Shown piece by piece: positions 18,598 through 27,421 of a stretch of 64,000 nucleotides of DNA. The notes below the pieces were generated by a model, which had not been told where the DNA came from, made no database searches, and worked only from the letters and a program-made list of their open reading frames with translations. A program made the position numbers and the translations under genes. Within the stretch, counting starts at the first letter, position 1; the number at the start of each line of letters is the position of its first letter. The DNA comes from Pokkaliibacter sp. MBI-7 (lineage in GTDB: Bacteria; Pseudomonadota; Gammaproteobacteria; Pseudomonadales; Balneatricaceae), in NCBI RefSeq assembly GCF_029846635.1, contig NZ_JARVTG010000001.1:3607501-3671500 (forward strand). The letters are read 5' to 3'.

Positions 18598-19920
18598 ATG
18601 GTTGCCGTTTTTCCCTCCGTGCCTGCTGTCCGGTACGGGCTCTGTGCTGCGTTGCTGCTGTCGCTGTTGCCCTCTGCCGGGGCCGTCGCGGCAACAGCCG
18701 ATCAGCCACTGCTGAACTGGTCTGTGCTCAATCGCAATTACCTGATCAGCAGCGCGTATCGTGGCGCTGATCAGGGGCGTCCTTATCGGCGGGAATGGGC
18801 ACACGGTCTGCTGGCGGATGTGCAGTCAGGCTATACCCCCGGGGTACTGGGGCTGGGGGCGGATGTGCACGGCTTTGCCGGTTACAGGCTGGACAGCCAG
18901 CGCGGCCACGCGGGGACCGGGCTGCTGGCGGCCGACAGCGACGGCGGCAGTGTGGATAGTTACGGCAGCAGTGGCGGGGCGGTGAAGCTGCGAATGCGGC
19001 AAACGGTGGTGAAATACGGCGAGATGAGCGTCGCGACGCCGGTGTTTGCGACCGCCGACAAGCGCCTGCAACCTGAGTATGCCACCGGCTTCTGGCTGCA
19101 AAGCGATGATCTGCCGCGGCTTAGTCTGCAGGCAGGGCATTTTACGGCTTTCAAGAATCAGGATGCTTCGACCGCGCACGGCGAGTTCAGCGGTTATGGG
19201 GCGACTACCGCGGGCAGTGCCATCAGTCTGGCGGGCGCCCGCTGGAAGATCAGCGATACCCTGCGCACGGCAGTGTTTGTGTCGCAGCTGGATGACACCT
19301 GGCGCCAGAGTTATCTCAATCTCAACTGGCAGCAGCAGGGGCTCAGCCTCGATGGCAACCTTTATCGCAGTCGTGATCAGGGGCGGCGTCGTGCTGGCGC
19401 CATCGATACCCTGGCCTACAGCGTGGCGGCCCGTTATCAGCGGGCAGCGCACGGGATCATGCTGGCCTATCAGAAAATCAATGGCGATACGCCGTTCGAC
19501 TTTGTCGGTGGTGACTCCATCGCACTGGCTAACTCCATCAAATATGCCGACTTCAACGGCGCCCATGAACGTTCACTACAGGCCCGTTATGACTTCGACT
19601 TCGCTGCGCTGGGCATCCCCGGCCTGAGTCTGATGGCACGCTACGTCAAAGGCTGGGGCATCGATGGCACCCATGCCGAGGCAGGCGGTGCCTATAACCC
19701 GTTCGACAGTACCAGCGGCGACTATCAGCCTCAGCAGGGGCAGGGCGGCAAACACTGGGAGCGTGATCTGCAGGTGCGCTATCAGGTGCCTGCCGGTCCC
19801 TTTAAGGATCTGTCGCTGTCACTGGCGGAGGTAGGCCATCGCGGCAACGCCGCCCAGGGTGGCGCCAACATCGAACGTCTGTATCTGTTGCTGCAATACC
19901 CGTTACAAGGAAGCCTCTGA
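18598..19920 (+). CDS. OprD-family outer-membrane porin
   Basis: This 440-residue protein has a signal peptide (LCAALLLSLLPSAGAVAA) and alternating aromatic beta-strands ending in a strand with LYLLLQYPL near the C-terminus. The typical OprD opening (LLNWSVLNRNYLISSAYRG, REWAHGLLADVQSGYTPG) and GYRLDSQRGHAGTGLL are present. OprD porins admit specific small carboxylates, amino acids or peptides. I chose the start at 18598 because AGGAG precedes it. It supplies the uptake step for the surrounding enzyme cluster. Confidence 0.92.
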   Translation: MVAVFPSVPAVRYGLCAALLLSLLPSAGAVAATADQPLLNWSVLNRNYLISSAYRGADQGRPYRREWAHGLLADVQSGYTPGVLGLGADVHGFAGYRLDSQRGHAGTGLLAADSDGGSVDSYGSSGGAVKLRMRQTVVKYGEMSVATPVFATADKRLQPEYATGFWLQSDDLPRLSLQAGHFTAFKNQDASTAHGEFSGYGATTAGSAISLAGARWKISDTLRTAVFVSQLDDTWRQSYLNLNWQQQGLSLDGNLYRSRDQGRRRAGAIDTLAYSVAARYQRAAHGIMLAYQKINGDTPFDFVGGDSIALANSIKYADFNGAHERSLQARYDFDFAALGIPGLSLMARYVKGWGIDGTHAEAGGAYNPFDSTSGDYQPQQGQGGKHWERDLQVRYQVPAGPFKDLSLSLAEVGHRGNAAQGGANIERLYLLLQYPLQGSL

Positions 19921-19922
19921 TC

Positions 19923-21533
19923 ATGGCCACGGTTGTTCACTCCCCCTGGAGCCCGCTGCGTCACACGCCCTTTCGCTGGCTGTGGCTGGCCAGTATCGCC
20001 TCCAACATCGGCACCTGGATGCATGAGGTCGGCGCAGGCTGGCTGATGACGTCGCTGTCGACGAACCCGCTGCATGTGGCGCTGGTGCAGGTGGCCGGCT
20101 CGCTGCCCATGTTCTTTCTGGCCCTGCCGGCGGGGGCGCTGGCCGATATCGTCGATAAGCGGCGCTACCTGTTAGCGGTGCAGTGCTGGATGGCGCTGGT
20201 GGCGATGGCGCTGGCGGCGCTGACGCTGCTGGGGCTGGTCAATGTACCGCTGCTACTGCTGCTGACCCTCGGTATGGGCGTCGGCACCGCACTGATGATG
20301 CCGGCCTGGTCGGCACTGACTCCGGAGCTGGTGGATAAGGCCGATCTGCCGGCCGCCATCGCGCTGTCCAGTGTCGGCGTCAATCTGGCGCGAGCCGTGG
20401 GGCCGGCCATGGCCGGTGTGCTGGTCAGCCTGAGTGGCCCGTGGCTGACCTTCGCCCTGAATGGCGCGTCGTTTCTGGCGGTCATCAGTGTGCTGTGGTC
20501 ATGGCGGCGTCAGCGGGCGGCGCTGGTATTACCGGCTGAGCGGTTGCTCGGGGCGATTCGTGCGGGCTGGCGCTACAGCTGTTCGTCACGTCCGTTACAG
20601 GCCGTACTGGTACGGGCGCTGGCGTTCTTCTTTGGCGCCAGCGGGGCGATGTCGATGCTGCCGCTGATCGTCAGGCAGGAGCTGCACGGTACTGCCGCTG
20701 ACTTCGGCATCCTGCTTGGCAGTGTCGGTGTGGGTGCGGTGGCTGGCGCCATGCTGCTGCCTGCCATTCGTCGTCACCTGCATAACGACCGGCTGGTGGT
20801 GCTGGCCTCGGTGCTGTACGCACTGGTGATCTTTGCCCTGGCCTTTGTCCGCGAGTTGCTGTTGCTGATCCCGGTCATGCTGGTCAGCGGTGCGGCCTGG
20901 ATTGCCGTACTGTCGAGCCTGCAGGTGGCGGCACAAACCTCGGTACCCAGCTGGGTTAAGGCGCGGGCACTGGCGGTCTACATTCTGGTGTTCTTCGGCA
21001 GTCTGGCCGGCGGCAGCATGCTTTGGGGCAGTATCGCCAGCCACAGTTCCATCACGTATGCCCTGTGCATCGCCGCCACGGCTTTGCTGCTTGGCCTGTG
21101 CCTGACGCCACTGTTCTCGCTGCCGGGTAAGGACGCGGATGATCTGGCCCCGTCACTGCACTGGCCGGCCCCGGTCGCGCTGGACAGTGCCGACCATGAC
21201 CGTGGCCCGGTGATGATCAGCGTCGAGTACCGCATTGCCGAGGCCGACTGGGCCGTCTTTCAGCAAGCAATGGCAGAAGTGCGGCGGATGCGTCAGCGCA
21301 ACGGTGCCTTTTCCTGGGGGCTGGTGCAGGACAGCGAGGATGCGCAGTGCTGGCAGGAGTTTTTCTTCGATGAGTCGTGGCTTGAGCATCTGCGTCACCA
21401 CGGCCGCGTGACGCGGGCCGAACAACGGATTGAGGCCCATGCCCGGCGGCTACAGATGGCTGGCACGCCGGTGCGAATCCGTCATCTGCTGGCGCCCGCC
21501 GTCCTTAAAAGTTCGCCCTCGTCAGCCGGATGA
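19923..21533 (+). CDS. MFS transporter (EntS/MFS_3 type) with C-terminal ABM-like domain
   Basis: This 536-residue protein has an MFS core of 10-12 helices in its first 400 residues (PAGALADIVDKRR between helices 2 and 3). The MFS_3 group includes the enterobactin exporter EntS. The last 110 residues (from VEYRIAEADWAVFQQAM) form a soluble ferredoxin-like region similar to ABM domains. It starts 2 nt after the porin stop, so the two are translationally linked. It probably exports a product or toxic compound handled by the cluster. Confidence 0.88.
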   Translation: MATVVHSPWSPLRHTPFRWLWLASIASNIGTWMHEVGAGWLMTSLSTNPLHVALVQVAGSLPMFFLALPAGALADIVDKRRYLLAVQCWMALVAMALAALTLLGLVNVPLLLLLTLGMGVGTALMMPAWSALTPELVDKADLPAAIALSSVGVNLARAVGPAMAGVLVSLSGPWLTFALNGASFLAVISVLWSWRRQRAALVLPAERLLGAIRAGWRYSCSSRPLQAVLVRALAFFFGASGAMSMLPLIVRQELHGTAADFGILLGSVGVGAVAGAMLLPAIRRHLHNDRLVVLASVLYALVIFALAFVRELLLLIPVMLVSGAAWIAVLSSLQVAAQTSVPSWVKARALAVYILVFFGSLAGGSMLWGSIASHSSITYALCIAATALLLGLCLTPLFSLPGKDADDLAPSLHWPAPVALDSADHDRGPVMISVEYRIAEADWAVFQQAMAEVRRMRQRNGAFSWGLVQDSEDAQCWQEFFFDESWLEHLRHHGRVTRAEQRIEAHARRLQMAGTPVRIRHLLAPAVLKSSPSSAG

Positions 21534-21624
21534 GGGGATGACCGATCGTGGCAGGTGTGCCACAGACGGTGCGGTACTGACGCGTGGATTTGCGTCAGCC
21601 ATTTCATGATCAGGAGTCAATGTG

Positions 21625-22245
21625 ATGCAACCTTACAACCGCCTCAATAAAGACGATGCCGTCGTCCTGCTGGTAGACCACCAGACCGGTCTGATTTCAC
21701 TGGTGCAGGACTTCACCCCCAACGAGTTCAAGAACAACGTGCTGGCGCTGGCTGATCTGGCCAGGTTCTTCCAGCTGCCGACCATTCTTACCACCAGTTT
21801 CGAGCAGGGCCCCAACGGGCCGCTGGTGCCTGAGCTGAAGGAAATGTTCCCCAGTGCGCCCTACATCGCCCGCCCCGGCCAGATCAATGCCTGGGATAAC
21901 GCGGATTTTGTCGCCGCGGTGAAGGCCACCGGTCGCAAGCAGCTGATCATCGCCGGTGTGGTCACCGATGTCTGTGTGGCGTTCCCTACCCTGTCGGCGC
22001 TGGCAGAAGGCTTTGATGTGTTTGTGGTGACCGATGCCTCCGGCACCTTCGACAAAACCGTGCAGCAGGCGGCCTGGGCACGCATGAGTGCCGCCGGTGC
22101 GCAGATGATGAACTGGTTTGCCGTGGCCTGTGAGCTGCACCGTGACTGGCGCAATGACATTGAGGGGCTCGGGCATCTGCTGTCTGAGCGGATTCCTAAT
22201 TACCGCAATCTGATGAACAGCTACGCAGCGCTGACCGCCCGCTAA
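21625..22245 (+). CDS. ycaC: YcaC-like isochorismatase-family hydrolase
   Basis: This 206-residue protein is very close to Escherichia coli YcaC. It has LLVDHQTGLISLVQDF (catalytic Asp), TILTTSFEQGPNGPL (Lys replaced in this part as in YcaC) and GVVTDVCVAFPTLSALAEGF with the catalytic Cys. YcaC forms octamers and its substrate is unknown. A GTG codon one position upstream is an alternative start; AGGAG lies eight bases before the ATG. It lies 91 nt after the MFS gene, in the same direction. Confidence 0.9.
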   Translation: MQPYNRLNKDDAVVLLVDHQTGLISLVQDFTPNEFKNNVLALADLARFFQLPTILTTSFEQGPNGPLVPELKEMFPSAPYIARPGQINAWDNADFVAAVKATGRKQLIIAGVVTDVCVAFPTLSALAEGFDVFVVTDASGTFDKTVQQAAWARMSAAGAQMMNWFAVACELHRDWRNDIEGLGHLLSERIPNYRNLMNSYAALTAR

Positions 22246-22259
22246 CGGGCCCGCCTGTC

Positions 22260-22285
22260 GCCGTCAGCCCGGTGGGGCTGATGGC
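22260..22285 (+). terminator. hairpin between ycaC-like gene and catalase
   Basis: The strong hairpin GCC-g-TCAGCCC-ggtg-GGGCTGA-t-GGC is followed only by TTCACC, so it is a weak or partial terminator. It may separate catalase expression from the upstream genes. Confidence 0.45.
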
Positions 22286-22323
22286 TTCACCGTATTATCA
22301 ATCCCCAGACGGAGACACTGCCG

Positions 22324-23760
22324 ATGAGCAAGATGACCCATGCTAATGGTGCGCCGGTCACCGATAACCTCAATATTCAGACGGCGGGCCCGCGTGGCCC
22401 TGCGCTGTTGCAGGACATCTGGCTGCTGGAAAAGCTGGCGCACTTCGACCGTGAAGTCATCCCTGAGCGGCGCATGCACGCCAAGGGGGCTGGTGCCTAT
22501 GGCCGCTTTACCGTCACCGCCGATATCAGCCGTTACAGCAAAGCCGCTGTGTTTGCCGGAGTGGGTAAGGAGACGCCGGTGTTTGTGCGTTTCTCCACGG
22601 TGGCTGGTGAGCGAGGCGCGGCCGATGCCGAGCGCGATATTCGCGGCTTTGCCGTCAAGTTCTATAGTGAAGAAGGCAACTGGGACGTGGTGGGCAATAA
22701 CACGCCGGTGTTCTTCTTCCGTGACCCGATGCGCTTCCCTGATCTTAATCACGCGGTCAAACGTGACCCCCGTACCGGCCTGCGCAGTGCTACATCGAAC
22801 TGGGATTTCTGGACGCTGCTGCCGGAAGCCCTGCACCAGATCACCATCGTCATGAGTGACCGTGGTATCCCCAGCAGTTATCGCCATATGCATGGTTTTG
22901 GCAGCCACACTTTCAGCATGATCAACGCTGCCAATGAACGGGTGTGGGTGAAGTTTCATTTTGTCTGCCAGCAGGGCATTGCCGGTCTTAGTGATGCCGC
23001 AGCCGAAGCCGTCATCGGTAAGGACCGTGAAAGCCATCTGCGAGACCTGTACGACAGCATTGAGCGCAAGGACTTCCCGCGCTGGACCCTGTGCATTCAG
23101 GTGATGAGTGAGGAGCAGGCTGCCAGTCATCCGCACAATCCTTTTGATCTGACCAAGGTCTGGCCACATGCCGACTATCCGCTGATGGAGGTTGGTGTAC
23201 TGGAGCTGAACCGCAACCCGGATAACCACTTCGCTGAAGTGGAGCAGGCGGCGTTTTCCCCCGCCAATGTGGTGCCGGGGATTGGCTTCTCACCTGACAA
23301 GATGCTGCAGGCGCGGCTGTTTTCCTATGGGGATGCGCAGCGTTACCGGCTGGGAGTCAACTTCAACAGCATTCCGGTCAACGCGCCCAAATGTCCGTTC
23401 CACAGTTATCACCGTGACGGTGCCATGCGTACCGACGGCAACAGCGGCTCGACCCTGGCCTATTACCCCAACAGCTTTGGTGAGTGGCAGGATAATCCGC
23501 AACATGCCGAGCCGCCGTTAGCGCTGCACGGTGATGCGCGGGCCTGGGATCACCGGGTGGATGACGACCACTATGAGCAGCCGGGCCAGCTGTTCCGCCT
23601 GATGACACCTGCCCAGCAGCAGGTGCTGTTTGATAACACTGCGCGGGCCATGGGCGATGCGCCACTGGCCATCAAACAGCGGCATATCGACAACTGCAGC
23701 AAGGCCGACCCTGCATACGGCGCCGGTGTTGCTACTGCGCTTGAGCGCCTGTCCAGCTGA
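22324..23760 (+). CDS. katA: monofunctional haem catalase
   Basis: This 478-residue small-subunit catalase turns hydrogen peroxide into water and oxygen. Conserved parts are FDREVIPERRMHAKGAGAYG (distal His), RFSTVAGERGAAD, the distal Asn in VGNNTPVFFFRDP, and the proximal haem-ligand region RLFSYGDAQRYRLG with its Tyr. The length is typical of clade 3 enzymes (KatA/KatB). No signal peptide is seen, so it is cytoplasmic. It ends the 12180-23760 co-directional run and is followed by a strong terminator. Confidence 0.95.
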   Translation: MSKMTHANGAPVTDNLNIQTAGPRGPALLQDIWLLEKLAHFDREVIPERRMHAKGAGAYGRFTVTADISRYSKAAVFAGVGKETPVFVRFSTVAGERGAADAERDIRGFAVKFYSEEGNWDVVGNNTPVFFFRDPMRFPDLNHAVKRDPRTGLRSATSNWDFWTLLPEALHQITIVMSDRGIPSSYRHMHGFGSHTFSMINAANERVWVKFHFVCQQGIAGLSDAAAEAVIGKDRESHLRDLYDSIERKDFPRWTLCIQVMSEEQAASHPHNPFDLTKVWPHADYPLMEVGVLELNRNPDNHFAEVEQAAFSPANVVPGIGFSPDKMLQARLFSYGDAQRYRLGVNFNSIPVNAPKCPFHSYHRDGAMRTDGNSGSTLAYYPNSFGEWQDNPQHAEPPLALHGDARAWDHRVDDDHYEQPGQLFRLMTPAQQQVLFDNTARAMGDAPLAIKQRHIDNCSKADPAYGAGVATALERLSS

Positions 23761-23818
23761 CACTGACAACATGATCCCCGTCGACCACCTGCGGCGTTGT
23801 CGGGTGTCGACTTTTCTG

Positions 23819-23856
23819 GCCAGACCTCCGATACCCGGGGTCTGGCTTTTTTTTTT
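23819..23856 (+). terminator. terminator after catalase
   Basis: An 8-bp stem (GCCAGACC at 23819-23826, GGTCTGGC at 23839-23846) is followed by ten T residues. This is a textbook rho-independent terminator that closes the cluster. Confidence 0.93.
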
Positions 23857-23903
23857 GTGCTGAATTATTTTCTGGTTTGTTAGTTTTAAAAAATAGAAAT
23901 GCT

Positions 23904-23919
23904 GTTTTATAAAACGCTT
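23904..23919. promoter_or_regulatory. palindrome upstream of polygalacturonase
   Basis: The perfect 12-bp palindrome GTTTTATAAAAC (23904-23915) overlaps AAAACGCTTTC, which has the central CG typical of LacI-family operators. It lies about 130 nt before the polygalacturonase gene. Function is inferred only from its position and symmetry. Confidence 0.3.
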
Positions 23920-24041
23920 TCCCCTGCCTCGGCCTTTCATTAGAGTGATGCTGGTCGCATAAGCGACTCGCTTCCATGGTGTTGCTGCACAACTCGAACA
24001 TGCCGCGTTGTATCACCAATAAACTTAATAAAGGCGCAACC

Positions 24042-25400
24042 ATGACTTCAGTTCGTAAATTCGCTTATCCGTTAAGCCGCCTCAGCCTCTGCTGTGTATT
24101 GCTGGCTCCCTTTTCTGCCTGGGCGGCCACCACAGGCTGTGACCCCACCCAGTTCGGTGCCCGCGGCGATGGCCAGACCGTCAATACACAAGCACTGCAA
24201 CAGGCCATTGATCAGTGCAGCCAGCAGGGTGGTGGGACCGTTGAGCTGGGCGAGGGGGTGTGGCTGAGTGGCCCGCTGCAGCTCAAAAATGATGTCACCC
24301 TGCATCTGGCCGATGGCAGTGTGCTGCAGGCGACCAACGTCAACAAAGACTTTGTCGCGGCCTTTATCGGCGCTCCGGCGCAGGCCGGAGAGGCGTTTAT
24401 TCTGGCTAATGGCGTCAGCAATGTGGCCATTACAGGTTCAGGGACGGTGGATGGCAAAGGCGCTCAGGACTGGTGGCCGGAAGCCATGATGGTGCGCAAG
24501 CGCGTGCGGGGTGGAGACACTGACTACTTCAAGCAGCGCTTCCCCGGTGTGCCTCTGGCCAACGGGATGCCCAGACCCTGGCTGGTTGAGTTCAACGACA
24601 CCCATAACGCCCGGATCGGCGGGATACTGGCGACCAATTCACCGATGTGGAATATCGTCATCCGCAACAGTGAGCAGATTGAGCTGAACGGCACCCGGGT
24701 GATCAACCCCGAAGACTCGCCCAACAGCGATGGCGTCGACATCGTTTCGTCACGTCATGTCACCCTGACGCATCTGGATATTGATACCGGTGATGACAAT
24801 GTGGCGATCAAGTCAGGGTTGCCCGGTTTGAAAACCACGACGCAACCCAGTCAGGATATTGTTGTAACCCGTTCCATCATGCGCCGTGGCCACGGTATTT
24901 CCATCGGCAGTGAAACCGCCAATGGCATCCGTAATATCACCGTGTCTCATGTGCGTTTTTATGGCACGGAGAATGGCGTCAGGGTGAAGTCTGCCCGTGA
25001 CCGTGGCGCCGATATCGGCCCTATCACCGCCAGCCATCTGCAGATGGAAAACGTTATTACACCGATCCTGATCACCGAAAGCTACAGCGGCCAGTCAGGC
25101 ATAGGTGACGGTAAGATCAGCGCCCTCGACAGCGCGCCGGTCACTGCCACCACGCCCTATATTCATGATGTGACCGTGGAATACCTGACGGCCACCGGCG
25201 CAAAAAATGCCGGTTTCCTCAGTGGCTTGCCCGAAGCACCGCTGAAACAGATCACCCTGCATCAGGTCAGTATTGATGCCAGCGAGCAGGGGCTGCTGAC
25301 TCGCTATGTCGAGGCGGCGATTCGCAGCAGCAAAATCAGTAATCAGGCCGGGGAAGGGGTGGTCAGCGGCCCCGAGGCTAGCCTGACGATGGCCAACTAG
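24042..25400 (+). CDS. secreted glycoside hydrolase family 28 polygalacturonase
   Basis: This 452-residue protein has a signal peptide (CCVLLAPFSAWA, cleavage near residue 29) followed by the right-handed beta-helix of GH28. All four active-site segments are visible in order: NSDGVDI, DTGDDNVAIKSG, RGHGISIGSE and VRVKSARDRG. These provide the catalytic Asp residues and the substrate-binding His, Arg and Lys. It should cleave polygalacturonan (pectin) outside the inner membrane. I chose the start at 24042, after AAAGG. It stands alone, with no pectate uptake genes beside it. Confidence 0.93.
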   Translation: MTSVRKFAYPLSRLSLCCVLLAPFSAWAATTGCDPTQFGARGDGQTVNTQALQQAIDQCSQQGGGTVELGEGVWLSGPLQLKNDVTLHLADGSVLQATNVNKDFVAAFIGAPAQAGEAFILANGVSNVAITGSGTVDGKGAQDWWPEAMMVRKRVRGGDTDYFKQRFPGVPLANGMPRPWLVEFNDTHNARIGGILATNSPMWNIVIRNSEQIELNGTRVINPEDSPNSDGVDIVSSRHVTLTHLDIDTGDDNVAIKSGLPGLKTTTQPSQDIVVTRSIMRRGHGISIGSETANGIRNITVSHVRFYGTENGVRVKSARDRGADIGPITASHLQMENVITPILITESYSGQSGIGDGKISALDSAPVTATTPYIHDVTVEYLTATGAKNAGFLSGLPEAPLKQITLHQVSIDASEQGLLTRYVEAAIRSSKISNQAGEGVVSGPEASLTMAN

Positions 25401-25440
25401 GTCGCGGTTGCTGCCCGCAGATGCATGCGGGTGGTTGTGG

Positions 25441-25476
25441 CACAGGGCCGCCGGGAACCTGGACGGCGGCACTGTG
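25441..25476 (+). terminator. long hairpin after polygalacturonase gene
   Basis: A 12-bp stem with one mismatch pairs CACAGGGCCGCC with GGCGGCACTGTG around a 12-nt loop. There is no T tract, so it may protect the mRNA end rather than terminate by itself. Confidence 0.4.
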
Positions 25477-25613
25477 ATGCCGGTGACAGAGAAATTCTGT
25501 GGCGGATGAGCGCAGTGTCACCATTCTGATCTATTCTTCTCCTATCTTGAGATCCCCATGCTGCACTGCCGTTGCGCGGTGGTGCGTCGTTGTCATGTTG
25601 CCGGAGAGTCTGT

Positions 25614-27143
25614 GTGAAACCCAACATCCTCACCACCTGGGTCATTGCACCGCTGTTGTTTGCTGTTTTCTTCGTCGTTTTCATTCTTATCGCGGTGTTC
25701 GATGTGCAGCGTGACGCGGAGAACACCGCGGAGCAGATGATGCATCAGACCGGGGAATACCTGCAGTCGACCATGATGGTGTTACAGAAGCTCAATACCA
25801 TCGCTGATGCGCCCTGTAGTGACAGCTTTATTGAGCGGCTGCGGGTGGAGGTGTTCAAGAGTGACAGCGTACGCGATATCGCCTATGTCGATGGCAACAA
25901 GGTGCTGTGCTCGGCAGGATCGGGCTTCCTAAAATCCGGCGGGCTGCTCGACAAGGAAGATCTGCAAGGTGCTATGGAGCGCAAGTTCTGGTTTAACCTG
26001 CAGCTGATGCAGGCTGGCGTGCGGGTCAGCGTGACTGCGCAGCAGCTGGGCAACTACGTCATCGTCGAATACCCCGGCCACTTCCAGAGCACGATCGCGT
26101 CCAGTGCCTATGATTCCGCTGTGGTCGCGGTCTTCCCTGACAGCAGCTACTACTTCGCCTACGGCAATAAAGACATCACCCGCATACTGCAGCGCCCCTT
26201 TGTGCTGGGGGGCGGAGTGGCTTGCAGTGATGACCCGCGCACCTACTGCGTCGCGGTGGAGATGCATGATGCCGAGATGCTGACGGCCGCATTGCCGCTG
26301 CTGACACTGGGGCTGGTGCTCAGCTTCCTGCTGGCCCTGCTCGGTAAATCACTGGCGGATCAGATGCTGGCCAAGCGCTATTCGCTGCAGGGCAGGGTCA
26401 AGCGGGCACTGGAGAAAGAGCCGCAGAACTTCTATTGCGTGTTCCAGCCGATTGTTGAGCTGAGCAGCGGCAAGACCATGGGCTGCGAGGTGCTGGCGCG
26501 CTTTCAGGATGATATCGGCGGGCTGTCGCCCATCGACTTTATCCCGGTGGTGCAGCAGATGCGCCAGACCTGGAAATTTACCGAGCTGATCATGGCCCGT
26601 GCGGTGGAGGAACTGAACCGTTGCGATTTTCAGGGGAGGGCCTTCTATGCATCCTTCAACGTCTTCCCTGAGGATCTGAGCAAAGACCGGGCAGAAATTA
26701 TCAGCACCTCCAAACCGCTGGCGGCGGCACTGAATTCCTCCTTTGATGTGGTGATCGAAATTCTCGAAACCTCTATCGACTACGGTTCGGGCATGCATGA
26801 GAGTCTCGAATTTCTGCGCAAGATGGGCGTGCGGATCGCCATTGATGACTTCGGCACCGGCCATTCCAACCTCAATATGCTGATCAACTTCGAGGCCGAT
26901 CTGCTCAAGATTGACCGCTCCTTTGTTGATGGCTCGGAAGATCCTGAATCGGTGCGCGCCAAGATTCTGCCGATCATGGTAGAAATCGCTGATACCGCAG
27001 GCCTGAAAAAGATCGCCGAGGGCATCGAGACGCAGGAGCAGGCAGATCACGTCATGAGCGTCGGGGTCGAGCTGGGGCAGGGTTACTTCTTTAGCCGGCC
27101 GGTGTCGGCTGAGGTACTGATGAACTACGTGCAGAACCACTGA
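25614..27143 (+). CDS. CSS-motif EAL-domain cyclic-di-GMP phosphodiesterase
   Basis: This 509-residue inner-membrane protein has a first membrane helix at about 8-28 and a periplasmic domain with cysteines (DAPCSD, KVLCSAG) like the redox-sensing CSS phosphodiesterases. A second helix near 225-245 precedes an EAL domain. The catalytic set is complete: EVLAR, ASFNVFPED, EILETS, IDDFGTGHSNL, LLKIDRSF, EGIETQ and GQGYFFSRP. It should hydrolyse c-di-GMP. I chose the GTG start at 25614, five bases after GGAGAG; no ATG fits. Confidence 0.9.
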   Translation: MKPNILTTWVIAPLLFAVFFVVFILIAVFDVQRDAENTAEQMMHQTGEYLQSTMMVLQKLNTIADAPCSDSFIERLRVEVFKSDSVRDIAYVDGNKVLCSAGSGFLKSGGLLDKEDLQGAMERKFWFNLQLMQAGVRVSVTAQQLGNYVIVEYPGHFQSTIASSAYDSAVVAVFPDSSYYFAYGNKDITRILQRPFVLGGGVACSDDPRTYCVAVEMHDAEMLTAALPLLTLGLVLSFLLALLGKSLADQMLAKRYSLQGRVKRALEKEPQNFYCVFQPIVELSSGKTMGCEVLARFQDDIGGLSPIDFIPVVQQMRQTWKFTELIMARAVEELNRCDFQGRAFYASFNVFPEDLSKDRAEIISTSKPLAAALNSSFDVVIEILETSIDYGSGMHESLEFLRKMGVRIAIDDFGTGHSNLNMLINFEADLLKIDRSFVDGSEDPESVRAKILPIMVEIADTAGLKKIAEGIETQEQADHVMSVGVELGQGYFFSRPVSAEVLMNYVQNH

Positions 27144-27160
27144 CCGCCGTGGGGCCCGAG

Positions 27161-27221
27161 AACGCCTGCCGCGCTGCAGGCGTTACCGCTGAGCCCGGCA
27201 GTGCCGGGTTTTGCTTTTGTT
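27161..27221 (+). terminator. tandem hairpin terminator after EAL gene
   Basis: Two stems lie in a row: AACGCCTGC / GCAGGCGTT (27161-27184), then CCCGGCA-G-TGCCGGG (27194-27208) followed by TTTTGCTTTTGTT. The second is a good rho-independent terminator. Confidence 0.85.
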
Positions 27222-27421
27222 CTCTTCACCTCGCCTCGCTTCTACTGTCTTCAATCACCTTTCTGCGTTCCCTGCTGTCGTGCCGTGCTGTTGCCATAGT
27301 GGCTGAGCAGTGTTGCATGAGCCGCCTTATACCGGGCTTGTTCATCTAATGCGCAAAACATACTATGTCATACAAGTTGTTTTTCGCATTGACCCTAACC
27401 GGCTGAGATGGAGCACAGAGA

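Noticed and set aside
27149..27349. 66-codon reading frame after the EAL gene
   Set aside because: It runs through a tandem hairpin terminator and has no ribosome-binding site.
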